Origin: Lactuca virosa
Lineage: Eukaryota > Streptophyta > Magnoliopsida > Asterales > Asteraceae
NCBI GenBank assembly: GCA_928212115.1
Contig: CAKMRJ010000001.1
Span: 176,234,993 to 176,298,992 of the forward strand
Length of the DNA: 64,000 nt
Direction of reading: 5' to 3'
Within the stretch, counting starts at the first letter, position 1. The number at the start of each line of letters is the position of its first letter. Positions 33,051 through 45,990 of the stretch are shown here, one piece after another. A program made the position numbers and the translations under genes. The notes below the pieces were generated by a model. That model saw only the letters and a program-made list of their open reading frames with translations. It was not told the origin of the DNA and did no database searches.

Positions 33051-34655
33051 TGTCACACCCCGACCGTCGGCGGAAACACCGGGCGGTGTAACGTCATTTC
33101 TCGTATCATAGTTATCAACTTCCTGAAAACACATGCAATTTAAAATACGTCAACATAAAGTTGGTGAGTTCACAGGTTTTGACTCTAAGTAGAAATAGTA
33201 CTTATTCTCGATTCAAAAGTATAGTTTTGAAGTATCGTTTTGACTATCCAACATTTAGTATATATATATCCTAGGTATAATTGTTTACTTACCAAATAAA
33301 TAGTATACCTATAAGTCTCATAAAAATGTTTGTAATCCCATACAAACTAAGGTTGCTACGTATAAATCTTATTTCAATTATATACGAGTAAAATCGCAAC
33401 GTATAAATCTATTTTAATTCTATACGAGTAAAACCACTACGTATAAATCTATTTTAATTCTATACGAGTAATTATAATAGGTATAGTGGTCTACTTAATA
33501 TATAAGTAATATACCTACTAGATTCTTATACTTAGAGTATAAGTCTTTGAGAAACTTATACTTAACATTCATACTTGTATATCGACAAAGTATAATGCTT
33601 CTAAAGTTGTGCTACCGTGAGTCTGTAGCTGCGACTGTATGACTTAGTTTTATACCTTTTATTATTATTACAAGTATCAAACCTTGTGGTAGTTACAAGG
33701 ATCACACATTGTGGTAGTTACAAGGATCACACATTGCGGTAGTACAAGGATCACACCTTGCGGTAGTACAAGGATCACACCTTGTGGTAGTACAAGGATC
33801 ACACCTTGCAGTAGTTTCTGCACGCTTCATCGACGTCGGAAGGTAGTAAATTAGGCAAGTTTGTCACTCGAATACCGTTCGGTTGGAGCTAGCAACCACG
33901 GGTGGGGTTGTCAACCCGTATAGATCCATATACAACTTCCTCGCTCACACGGGTTTAACGGTTACAGGTCAGAGGATTTCCACTAAGATTTCCAATCTTA
34001 GTTGATGAATACAATGGCTCATGTAAACTTTGACGGCGTTCTATAGTTGTAACAAAAAAAGCATTTTCGTGTCTAAAACCCTAAGTTACTAGACTATGCT
34101 TTTAAACATTACTCCTAACTTCATAACATTTAGACAGTATAACAGCTATAACTTGAAGTAAAACTAGGTTTTATCTTGACATATAACCAACAACAATAAC
34201 ATATAACATACCAGGTTTTTTCTTGACACAAAACCATCAATAATAACATACTTAGAAATTAATATATATAACTCTCGAGTATAGCATCGAGGCTATATCT
34301 CACATAGTATATATACAACTCCCGAGTATAACTCAAGGTGTACGTTAGTATAATAACGTGCTAACAAGTTTACGATAGTTGTATGTTTTAAAAATATCAT
34401 ATATACTTTAGGTATATATGAGGCAAAACAACTATATCCCGATTAATATAACTATATATGTTGATACGAACATACTATCATATAAACATAATATTAAATT
34501 TTATTCAATATTTAGCATGCATTTTCCCCCGAAAATATTAGAAAGTGGGGCCGTGATACTCACCTTAATATCGTACTTTGACGGAATCTAACTGAAAACG
34601 TTCAGCGGTTCGCGATCACCGGGCTCGGGAAGCGAAACGGCTTCAGCAAACGAGA

Positions 34656-34695
<40 letters not shown>

Positions 34696-35393
34696 AAGGA
34701 AATGGTGTAAGGAGAGAGGAGTTCAGACTTGGTATTTATTGGAAGATTTTAGCCCATTCACATCGTGAATATGATAGGTTCACGTGATGAGTTATGGAAA
34801 GAGTCATCCCGTAGCCTTAACGCGTGTTTTCTAGCTCCGATTCGTGTCCTGCAGCGTCCTCACGTCGTGAGAAAACCATGCTCACGTCGTGAGCTTTTGG
34901 GTTTTCGTTCCGTAGACGTCTAGCTTTGAAATGTGGCGTTTTGACTCCTCACGTCGTGAGTTTTTATGCTCACGTCGTGAGTCCAGTCAGATTAGGGTTT
35001 CTGACAGCTGTATCTTTAGAAGGTCGTAACTTTTGCATACGAACTCTGTTTTTGACGTTCTTTATATCCACGCGTAGGTATTTACAAGCACTACAACTAT
35101 ATTTTAGGCTCCAATAGCTAATTATAAGTCTATTTTAAATTCCTCTTATTATAGAGATTTATAGTGTTCGGTTTATCATAACTTCTTCACGCGAAGTCAG
35201 ATTTAGACGTTCTCTATATTTTTGGAATCGTATGGACGTATACTTTGAGTTTTATCATAAAAGTTCATACTTGTATTATAATTTATCACAAATTACATAG
35301 TAAGTTTATCACATTACTAGTTTAAAAAGATCACATTACATGATTGGTATAATCACATGCGATTGTTATTGACCTATTTTGACTAGTGTTACA
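33051..35393 (-). repeat. 5' LTR of element G
   Basis: TGTCACACCCCGA...GTGTTACA, about 2,343 bases, colinear with 28952-31264. The 24-25 base hairpin unit is present six times here (33669-33815) against five in the other LTR. GA microsatellite near 34655-34692; TATA near 34733; splice-donor consensus 34558-34566 (minus). Confidence 0.9.
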
Positions 35394-35398
35394 CCATT

Positions 35399-38300
35399 AG
35401 TCTCTCAACATAATTCTGGCGATCATAAACAGAATATCATCCACAGGAACAACTGCTAAATCATCAGCCACACATTTCCAAAGCTTAAAAACATGGAAGG
35501 TGTTGTGAATCTGATTGAGCTCCTCAGGTAAATCCATCCGATAAGCTACCCAACCAACCCTGGAAATCACTTGAAACAACCCAATATATAGGGGCCTCAA
35601 CTTGCCCTCTTCCTGAAGTATATTACACCCTTCCAGGGTGATACCTTCAGTAATACCATATCACCGACATGGAACTCCAACTCAAATCCACGTCTGTAGA
35701 CATAACTCTTTTGCGAACTCTGAGATGTCTGCAACTCCTGTCTCATTTGCTGAATAAGCTTTTTCGTCTGAAGGACTACCTTATTCCTTCCTATAACTTT
35801 GTGACCAACCTGTGCCCAACAAATTGGGGTACAAAACTTTATCCCATAGAGAAGCTCAAATGACGGCGCATCGATACTGGAGTGTTAGCTGTTTTTGTAT
35901 GAAAACTTAGCTAGGGGAAGGTAGGAATCCCAACTCCCACCAAAATCTATCACACAGGCTCGCAACATATTCTCGGGCGTCTGAATGTTGCTCGCTCTGG
36001 CTATTAGTCTGTGGATGATAAGTAGTGCTAAAGTGCAACCGCGTACCCAGTTCCTCCTGGAACCTCTGCTAAAACCACGATGTGAACCGAACATCCCGAT
36101 CTGAAACACTAGAAATGAAACACCCTGTTGGCTGATGATCTCGCTCACATAAACATCGGCTAATTTCATGGCCGAAGAACTCTCTCGAATAGCTAAGAAG
36201 TGAGCAGTCTTGGTCAGACAATCCACAATCACCAAAATTACATCAAACCCCATAGCTTTCCAAGGTAACTTGGTGATGAAATCCATGGTGATCTACTCCC
36301 ATTTCCACATGGGAACCTCTAAAGGCTAAACTTTTCCATGTGGCCTCTGTTTCTCAGCCTTGACCATCCAAAAGGTCAAGCACATCTCAACATACCAATT
36401 TATCTCCTTTTTCATACACGACCACTAGAAACTGAGTCGTAAATACCGATATATCTTGGTAACTCCATAGTGTATCGAAAATTTGGACTTGTGTGCCTCC
36501 TCCAGCACAGTCTGTCTGATCCTACCAAAATCCGATACCTAAACAAGACCAAACTGGGTCAACAAATCCCGACTATCGTTGGAAAACCTATCAATCTCGC
36601 CCCTGATCCTCTCCTGTTTCCAATGCTCCTTATTGACCCCCTCGACCTGTGCCTACCTAATCAAATCCAAAACCGGTGAATCAATTGAAATCCTCATACA
36701 TAAACTCCCAACCGCGGAGCTAGCCGACTTGTGGCTCAAAGAATCAGCGACCACATTCGCTTTCCCTAGGTGGTAAAGGATCTTACAGTCATAATCCTTG
36801 ACCGAGTCTATCCACCTACGCTGTCTCATTTTCAATTTTGACTGATCCACAAGATATCTCAAACTCTTATGGTCCATGTAGATGGCACACCATACCCCAT
36901 ATAGATAATGCCGCTAAATCTTGAGAGCAAACACCACTGCTCCTAACTCCAAATCATGTGTCGGATACTGAACGTCATGCAGATTTAGCTTCCTAGAAGC
37001 ACACGCGATAACCCTCCCTCTCTGCATAAGAACTGCCCCCAGACCAGTGATGGAAGCATCACAACATACAAAAAATCATCAACACCCTCAGGAAGGGTAA
37101 ACACTAGGACATCACATAACTTCTGCCTCAGTATCTCTAATGCAACCTGCTGCTCAGCCCCCCAATGGATATTCACGCCCTTCCTCTTTAGATGAGTGAG
37201 GCATATAACAACCATGGAGAAATCCTGAATGAATATCTGACAATGCCCGTCTAAACCCAGAAAACTCCTGATCTCTGATGGAGACTTCAGAACCTCCCAA
37301 TGCATCACGTCCTCAATCTTGTCCGGGTCGACCATAATCCCATTCTGGTTAACGAGGTTTCCCAAGAACATGACCTCCCGTAACCAAAACTCACACTTTG
37401 AGAACTTGACATACAACCGTTCTCGTCTAAAAACTCCAAGGAGCTCTTGAAGGTGCTCCACAAGCTATTCCAGGGTCTTGGAATAGACCAGGATATCATC
37501 AATAAAAACAATAATTGATCGATCGAGCATCGGCCTGGACACTCGATTCATCAAATCCATAAATGATGCAGGAACATTGGTGAGACCAAACAGCATCACT
37601 ACGAACTCGTAATGACCATAATGTGTCTGAAACGCGGCCTTCTCCACGTCTTTTTCCCTAACCCTCATCTGATGATACCCTGACCTCAAATCGATCTTGG
37701 AGAAACATGATGCACCCTGCCACTGATCGAAGAGGTCATCAATCCACGAAAGTGGAGAACGGTTTTTCACCGTCAACTTGTTCAACTCCTAGTAATCAAT
37801 GCACATGCGATGAAACCCATCCTTCTTCTCCAAAAACAAGATCGGTGCTCCCCATGGAAAACTGCTCGGCTTGGTAAACTATTATCCCAACAGCTCCTAA
37901 AGTTGATAGGACAACTCCTACATCTCCAGTGGTGCCATTCGGTATGACGCCTTAGCAATCGAAGAAGCACCGGGTAGGAAATCAATCGTGAACTCAACCT
38001 GCCTCTCAGGAGACGCACTAGGTAACTCCTCCGGGAACACATCTGTGAACTATCTAACTACAGGCACATCTGCAACCGAAACCTCATTCCTGACCTGAGT
38101 ATCATCCACATACGCAACGCAACCCACACACCTGTGCTACAAATACTGTCGATCCCTGGAAGCAAAACAAAAGGCTGATCCAACCCTGGTACCCTCTCCA
38201 TAAATAACCAGTTCTCCCCCACTTGGGGTTCGAACTACCACCCGCTGCCTCTCGCGGTTAATCATCGCACCAAACCAACTCAGCCAGTCCATCCCTACTA

Positions 38301-38571
38301 TCATGCACACATCCCCCATAAGAATATAGATAAGGTCAATTGGGTAAGACACCCCGAAAATCTCCAAGACACAACCCCGTTAAATGCTCGATGCAGAAAC
38401 CCCATGTTCCTTGGCGATAGAAACATGCAACATACACTCTAACTCTCCCAGAGCCATATCAAAATTCCTACAGAAAGTCTTAGACACAAAAGACTGACTT
38501 GCACCCGAGTCAAAAAGCACTAGAGCAGGAAAGGAGTTCACTAAGAAGGTACCTAGCAAAATAATAAACAT
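35399..38571 (-). pseudogene. pol: pol of gypsy element F: protease, RT, RNase H, integrase
   Basis: Minus strand in order: protease with LFDSGASQSFVS (DSG near 38504-38512); reverse transcriptase with FSKIDLRSGYHQM, YEFVVMLFGLTNVPASFMDL and catalytic FIDD (37494-37507); RNase H remnants (MDHKSLRYLVDQ, LGKANVVADSLSHK); and integrase with MDFITKLPWKAMGFDVILVI. Then PEELNQIHNTFHVFKLWK runs up to the element G insertion. Many stops and frame changes are present. Protease-RT-RNase H-integrase order is diagnostic of Ty3/gypsy. Confidence 0.9.
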
Positions 38572-38769
38572 AAGCTTATCATAAAATAACTGACAGCATA
38601 AGAAATGAAAACATACCAGTAATAATGTCCGGCACCGCCATGGCCTCCTCTGTTATGAGATAGAAATCACGACACGAGCCCTCGGGGGCAACGTACTGAA
38701 GTGGTGTCCATCCGCGATCCTCAAAGTAGATGGTGTTGGAACATATGCTGGTCTCGCATTGAGTAAGGG

Positions 38770-39856
38770 AAAGTTGGCCCTCACATGGTCAACCTGCTCA
38801 CAGTGGTAATAAATCCTGGTGCTCACCGGTGGGGCCTGCTAACCACATTCCCCAACAATGTGGCCCTTCCTGACACATTTTTTGAATCCAGAAGAAGATC
38901 GACAAGCACCCTCATGAAACATGCCGCACTTCCTACAAGTATGGTCCCTCTGTCCTCCAGGTCCCGAATCAGCAGGCTTGAACTGCTTCGCTCTAGGATG
39001 TGAATGAATGGGAGCCTGCCATTGCTCCCTCGTCTGGATCTCCATATCGATCTCTCGTCTCCTCGTGGCATCCTGAAGCTCGATGAGGGTACTATAACGT
39101 TGGGTGGACACAATCTGTCGATGTCGGTCTTGAGTATACTCAAGTACCGCGTGATTTGAGCCTGCTCCAAAGCAGTGAACTCAGGATAGAACAAAACCTT
39201 CTCCGTAAACATCTCGGTTATCTCCATCATCGTCTCAGTCGTATATCTCATATCCAGGTACTCCTAATCCAATATCTCCCTCTCCACCAAGGTAACATAT
39301 CTCATACAAAACATCTCTGAGAACTTCTCCCAAGTAACATAAGCCCTCTACTCAGGAGTGTACGAACCGGTCACCAATCTCCACCAATTCTTTTCCTTGA
39401 ACCGAAGAAAGTTCAGGGTGCACTTGACATTTTGGTCATCTGGTCAAGAACATGTGAAGAAACAACCCCCACATTAGACAACCACCTCATCGCCACAATT
39501 GCGTCCTTAACCCCATTAAAATGTGGGGACTTCCTATTGTCGATGTCTGGATACTGAAATGATCTCTACCCTCGAATCCCCACAGCAGCAATAGGCACGG
39601 TAGCTACTGAAGCTACAACCTCAGTGAGTGCAATATAGCGATCATCAAATAGCTCAATCATAACGATCTTCATAGACCCAAACAGCTCCAGAATAGAACT
39701 CCGGACAAAAGCATCTACCTCAATAGTGATCAACTTACGACTATCACCATCTATCAACCCCGACCTATCCTGGCCACCAACTCCCGAACCAGAACCTCTC
39801 GTCATCACCATATTGAAAAATAAACCAATATACACATCAGAAAGGCCACAATTCAT
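38770..39856 (-). pseudogene. gag: gag of gypsy element F
   Basis: Pieces in different frames: 39856-39566 (MVMTRGSGSGVGGQDRSG, the natural start region), 39251-38823 (MRYTTETMMEITEMFTEKVL, LEQAQITRYL) and 39111-38839 (RRREIDMEIQTREQWQAP). A nucleocapsid follows with CRKCGMFHEGAC and CVRKGHIVGEC knuckles. The part 39252-39565 between the pieces is degenerate gag. Confidence 0.8.
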
Positions 39857-40563
39857 ACTTCTCTAACCATCATGGCAAGTAGTACGGGCCTATACTCACT
39901 CATGGATCTTCCACACCTACACGTATTTATCTCAATAGATCATTACAAACTACCCAAAAACAAACCCACAACTAGGATAAACATACATCCTATCCCAACT
40001 CTCTCGAGAGTGGCTAATCATTCCTCAACATGCCTGCTACATCCACATACTCACTCATAAAACTTCTACCACCCATGTAACCGCTTATGCATGCTAATCA
40101 TACATAACACTAGATCCCATAGACAGTCGAATACTTGATTCTGGCCTAAGTCCACAAGCAAACAAGGAACAAGAAATAAGGCTAAATCAAACATTCTTAG
40201 GCTATAGAATCTTAGTTATGTATAAATATGATGCACACACTATGCAATTATAGTAATGATGTTAATTTTGTCTAACACACGAGAAGTCCTCCTAGGCTAT
40301 CAGACATCATACAACAGGCAATTCTATCATGCAATACCTAAATATCCCTAGCCTACCAGTAGCTTGCAGTTTTATCATAATCATCAATGATAAATAACAG
40401 TGTGGGTAACTTGGGGTATACTTTCTTGCTCTAGTTGATTAAATACATCTCGACATTTCTTGGTTACTTTTAAAAACAATTAGAAAGCCATTTTGAAATT
40501 TTTTATAGATCCTTAGTTTGAGTCTGGATTCACATGACTGTTCATCCGATTCTCACAAACCAA
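39857..40563 (-). other. Leader of element F
   Basis: About 700 bases between primer site and gag, AT-rich, without a supported ORF. Confidence 0.6.
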
Positions 40564-40576
40564 GGATCTGATACCA
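40564..40576 (-). other. tRNA-Met primer-binding site of element F
   Basis: The minus strand reads TGGTATCAGATCC three bases after the LTR end, a close match to the tRNA-Met site. Confidence 0.85.
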
Positions 40577-40579
40577 AAT

Positions 40580-42359
40580 TGTAACATCCCAAAACTCAGA
40601 GTAAAATTTTCATTTTTGCAAAAACAAACCAACGACTACAACTGTTTAGAAAACATTGTTTCCAAGAAAAATAGTCAAAATCAGAGTATCCCAAAATCCA
40701 AAATCATAAAACCAAGAAGACGTGCACGATCACGCCTTTGCTTTCCTACGATCGTCTGAAGTACCTGAAATAATAAACTGAAACTATCAGCCAATGCTTA
40801 GTGAGTTCCCCCAAAGTACTACACACCACATATAACATATACAATCATGCATGTTATGCCCAATTATTCATTGGACTAGAATACCTTCGGGTCCATAGCT
40901 ATCGCGCTGGATTACCCCCGACCTAATCAGTCATCGGACTGGAATGCCACTATACAATGGGTCCAATCAGTCATCGGACTTGCATACCCTCGGTTCCACA
41001 GCCATCATGCTAGATTATCCCTGGTCTGTTGGCTCACGCACATAGCAGTAAGCCTCAACCAAAAATCATACTATGTTGGCATATGCAATAGATAAACATA
41101 TAAACAGTCAACAGGAAATAGGCAGATCTATAGATGACTATAGCATATCAACATCCTATATACCAGGATACAAATCTAATAGATCACTACAACATAACAA
41201 CATCCTATATACCATGATACATATCTAACAAATCACTACAACATAAGAAAATCCTATATACCAGGATACATAACCTAGTGGGTCGACATTGGTGCCTTCG
41301 ACCCACAAGTACAGTCAGGAAAACTCACTTCTCAGTCTGAAAAGATCGTTGAACATGACACTGCTCCGAATATTAGCTCTAGAACTCACATGTACACCAA
41401 ATACTGACCAATCTCAAATACAATTCAAAATACCCTTAGGTCAATTTTGGTCAAAATCCTGATCAAATTCTAAAGTCAAAGGAGTCAACCGAGTCAACTC
41501 AACTGCGTACATCGAGCGTATTGAGCTTGAATGCACGACGTACGACACGTCTTGACTAGGTTATGGGCTGTTGCCCACGTAAGCATAGGGTACCATCATG
41601 TACGCTCGACGTACGCATCAACCAGCTTCTCTTTCTAATAAGAGCTTAATATCTTAAGCCCTTTAGTCCAAAATCCAGATCAACTCCTTAAAATGATGTT
41701 CTTAATCATAAAGTTTCCAACTTTGTGATGTCGCATGGCTATTAAGTTCCCAATACCAAAATCCCTAACTTCTAAACTAATTAAGACATCATAGTCCATG
41801 CATGGAAGGAAACTAAGTACCAAGATTACATTTTTATTACTCTAAACACTCGAAAATGTCTGAAAGGACATCTCATAAGATTTAGGGTAGACCATAGTCA
41901 TAAACACCAAGATTATGAGACCAAAATGAACACAAATCCATGGATAACAAGATCTAAGAAAAACTTCATCAAGGTCACAACTTTTTTCCTCCAAGTGAAG
42001 CTTGATGGCAAGGTACTTCTAGATCCAAAGTACTTTACTCTTCTAAGATGGTCTCTTCTCTTTCTCCTTCCTTCAAACACACCACAAAGCACACTTTCAA
42101 GCTCCAAATGCACACACAAGAAAATAGGGTTTGCTTGGGACGAAAATTGGGATGGAGGCTAATGAAGGAAGGGATATCAAAGAGTTAAGGATGTTTATAT
42201 AGGGTCCAAACTGTAAATATTAGGGTTTGAGTCGTTGCCGTGTACGCCCAACGTAACAAGCGTACGCCCAACGTACGTGATCAAATATGGATTTTCATTA
42301 AAATTCCATTTGTGACCAATTTGCAAACAATTCTCATACGTGGAAATCGAGGTGTTACA
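40580..42359 (-). repeat. 5' LTR of gypsy element F
   Basis: Minus strand TGTAACACCT...GATGTTACA, 1,780 bases. TATA (CCCTATATAAAC, minus) lies near 42194-42208. Beside it, upstream, are four GTACGC/AACGTA words (42240-42280), and a second cluster lies at 41505-41625. A repeated block (tcatcggactgga-type) lies at 40870-40985, and catcctatataccaggatac occurs three times at 41150-41270. Confidence 0.85.
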
Positions 42360-43220
42360 ACGAATCCGTTTTCTTTTATATAAACCATTCCTAAAGTATT
42401 TTACCAACCCCAACTTACTATATTTTAGGATATCTAACGATCCTATCTTATTATCTTTTAGGATGTATTTACTAATCCTAATTTACTATCTTTGTAGGAT
42501 ATCTAATGATCCTAACGTAATTTATCTACCATTCTAAGGCGTACCGAATGGTAGTCTGAACTCTAAGGTGATCATATTAGCATGAGCCCCCATAATCGAT
42601 GTTGTTTGACTAATAACTTTCCCCACCATGACGCTTCATCGGACGTTGAATCGTGAATAATAAGAAAGTTATTTTGTCGGGATTGTAGCTAGCATTTGTA
42701 GGTGGGATTGTCAAACCCCATATATATCTATAAATATCTTTCTAGCTCTTGCAATATTAACAATTATAGGTATCGGGGAATGACAAATTTAGTCAAGGCC
42801 TTTGGATGAATATAACAGCTCACTAACGCATTGACCTTATGTATTTATCTTTTATATTTTATCTTTTATCCTTCAATCCTTCCTAGGGATTTTTGTAACT
42901 ATCACAATATAAATAATTTATCTTATATTTGACAATTATAACTTTTGATCTCATAATTATTTTGTATATATAAGTATTCATATATATACCCTAATTATGG
43001 TTATTTGAAAATAGGATATTTGGACAGAGTAACAACTAGGTACAGTGCATATCCATATACATAACCCGCATAACTTCTAGGTACTACGTACCTAGGGATT
43101 CGGTCATCATAACATCTATGTATTATCTCTTCCTAGATTATAGGACATCAAATCTCTTAGGCATAATATCATAGCATACAACTAGGCATAGCATATATAG
43201 CTACATTGTCCTAAGGCTTT

Positions 43221-43338
<118 letters not shown>

Positions 43339-43711
43339 AGCATGTATCTCCCCCCCCCCTCCCGTAAATCATTTAAAATAGTAAAATAGGGTCGTGAACT
43401 CACCCTAGTCGCATGAAACCTTTAATGTAGGGTTGAATCGGGCTCGGGACGCTAGGTACCGCTCCTAATTGCAGCTACTTCAAGAAGAGAGTGAGAGGAA
43501 TGAGAGGTGTGCATAACTGGAATCACATGGTCCTCTATTTATAGTCATGTATTTAGGATACGCGCGGCGCAAATATCTGTACGCGTCATGCATGAAAATC
43601 AGGGCTCCATCCAGAGAAGGTGCCGTGTCACGTCCCAAATTGGCCACGTCACTCGTAATCTTCTCGAATCCGATGTCATGTGCATGGCGTGCAGAGACAT
43701 GCACCTAGCAC

Positions 43712-44174
43712 TAGGGGTGAGCGTAGGCGGGTACCCGCCATATTTGTCTGGAACCGGAACCGGTGGTACCAGTTCCTAAAATATTGGAACCGGAACCGGA
43801 ACTGGCAGGTAACGGTTCCAATACCGGATACCCGGCTCGTTAGATTTTTAAAATTTAAAAAACATAAAAAAAATATGTATTTTGCATACTTACAAAAAAA
43901 TTGTGAACAAAATCAATATGTAATTCATTAAGCAAAAAGTAAGAATCCAAAATAAAAAATGACACTAGCTTGAATAACTCCAAAAAAATATTTGTGATCC
44001 ATTTCGATAGAAAATTAACTTGTACACATACTAATAACTAATAACTTTTCTCTACATATTTCGATTTGATGTTAATTAGAATCTGATTAAGGCAATTCCA
44101 AAACTTTGGGAACCGACAGTTTCGAGGCGGTTTCGGTTCCGCAAGTGGGTATCCTGTTCCGCTGCTCACCCCTA
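43712..44174. mobile_element. hAT-type MITE, 463 bases
   Basis: The terminal inverted repeat TAGGGGTGAGC / GCTCACCCCTA is the one I know from many plant hAT-derived MITEs. Flanks are cctagcac (43704-43711) and cctggcac (44175-44182), an 8-base target duplication with one mismatch. Inside are ggaaccggaaccgg-type repeats near both ends and an AT-rich centre without an ORF. It sits in LTR remnant H, upstream of its TATA box. Confidence 0.88.
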
Positions 44175-44182
44175 CCTGGCAC

Positions 44183-44703
44183 GCACGAAAGATTTTGTGT
44201 AGTTTTGACTTTCATTTTCATGCCTAACAGGGGTAAAAATAAATGATTTTACAAAAATCACATCTCTCTCATACGATTCCCGTTTTTGGCAAATTTTTCC
44301 CTAAAGTTTATATCTTGAGGAGTACTACGAAACTCATTTTTGCACTTTTTGTCAAAACATAACCAATATCTAAGTACCATTTTGATGTAATTAATTTTAA
44401 TTACGCGGTTGATTTCTATTTTTATAAAATCCATAACTCTTTCCTTTGGAGTCTGATTTTTACGAATCTTATATCCTTGAGATCACGTTAACGAGTACTA
44501 TCCAAATATGTTAACCAACTTATAAAACGTTACAACTTTTTGGATGCTAATTTTTAGCCTAATGGACGTTTTAACAAGTAAATGTAATGACACATCTGAT
44601 TTTTATTATCTCAAAAATCAAATATTACAATACTAAGGTATTACATCTATTTTCCTACTCTATCCTAATCGTGATCAATAACGGAAACTTCTTGGTTGTC
44701 ACA
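44183..44703. other. Rest of LTR remnant H right of the MITE
   Basis: AT-rich, no ORF. It contains stretches similar to the upstream promoter part of LTR G (actctttcctttggagtctg and gaggagtactacg). Confidence 0.5.
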
Positions 44704-45418
44704 GTAACCCACTTCCCGAGTATTAATTTACTCGAACCTCCACAATAAGTCGTACTCTTGGAAGTAAGTAGTGATTTAAGCTTGTCATGGAGTATTAGTA
44801 GATTTTCCATGGTGATTGAACATAACATAAAGCCTACGATTAACTCTCATGAGTACTTAAGGGAGATTTAAGTATTGGACTAACCTGCACTTAGATATTT
44901 AAAGTTACAAGTATTTCTATGATGACAATATCTCTTATTCTTCAAACATAGATACATGAGGTTTTTTTCAACAATTTTGTTATGCATTGGTCTACTCCAA
45001 TGTTGTTCGTAACTGAAAGGAATACAAAGTATACCCCTGTATGAAAAGATGAGTAGAAAAAAATATGTAGTGCAAGTTTATTTTTCCTTCTGCCCTGACG
45101 GGAGAATTGACATCTATGCTCCCGATGATATTTTGCTGACATGCAAGTGTATTGTCGAGCCTTGACTAAAAATGATGTGATTAATTGAGTAGTCTAAAGT
45201 GTTCATCACAAATCTCTATTGTTAAACATAATCTTGAACACTGAGATTGACCATTTTCCATGTCTCAGGTTTATATGGGTATCTTATAGAAAAAATGAAT
45301 ATTTATCCCTTATCTAAGAGTTATATCATGTTTTCAATCAGATTTCGACAATTGTATTGGATGGCATATCTATTGATTATTTGAAAGTATTATGCCTCAT
45401 ACAGTTGATGGCTTATCC
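44704..45418 (+). other. Probable 3' untranslated part of copia element J
   Basis: No ORF of substance. It leads into a polypurine tract and an LTR in the plus orientation, so it is most simply the end of a copia internal region. The left border with H is not resolved. Confidence 0.5.
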
Positions 45419-45429
45419 AAGTGGGGGAC
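45419..45429 (+). other. Polypurine tract of element J
   Basis: aagtgggggac directly before the LTR start TGTTAGAAAT, the form common in copia elements. Confidence 0.85.
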
Positions 45430-45986
45430 TGTTAGAAATAGTATCCAAAGTCATATCTATTGAAAATATTTCTGATAATAGCAGGGTCTTTGGGTTACCT
45501 TAAGACCCAATTGAGCAACTAAATGAAAAAAGGAAAATTAGGAGAAATTAGTTTATTAATTTCTCATCTTATTATAAATTAAATAGAAACTAATTTGAAA
45601 TTAATTGGAAATTAATCAATTGTAGGGACTGGATGTTAACTAATTAAAAGGTTTATTAATTGGAGCAGTCTAGGGGCGATTTCAGCAAAAAAGAGTAGCT
45701 TTGGTGTTGGGTACAAAGTTATCCATGTATGACTTTGTAAATGGTTTGACTTTTGTAGACCCACTTGCATGTAAACACCTCTATATAAGGTGGGTTCATT
45801 CCATATGTAGAGGTGTGCTTGAGAGGTGTAAATTGAGTATGTAAGTGTTTGTTATTTATGTAGACTAAATCTAGATCCCTTTTTGTAACACCATACATAA
45901 TCGAATACATCTCTTAAACACCCAAATCACCATGTTCATTGTGTGTTCTTTAATTCTGCAAGCCAAATCAAAGCTCATAATTCTCA
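45430..45986 (+). repeat. LTR of copia element J with PPT on one side and primer site on the other
   Basis: TGTTAGAAAT...TTCTCA, about 557 bases, TATA near 45780 (TCTATATAAGG). It has a polypurine tract at its left and a primer site (TTGGTATCAGAGCG, 45991-46004) at its right, so it serves as 3' LTR of the left part and 5' LTR of the right part. Confidence 0.8.
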
Positions 45987-45990
45987 TCGA

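Larger units (their letters stand above)
28952..35393 (-). mobile_element. Gypsy-type gag-only element G (TR-GAG-like), 6,442 bases
   Basis: Two LTRs of about 2.3 kb flank an interior of only about 1.8 kb that holds gag and nothing of protease, reverse transcriptase or integrase. The element is bounded by ccatt (28947-28951 and 35394-35398) and lies in the pol end of F. Plant elements with only a gag gene between terminal repeats have been described as TR-GAG; this one fits. It would depend on another element for enzymes. Confidence 0.9.
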
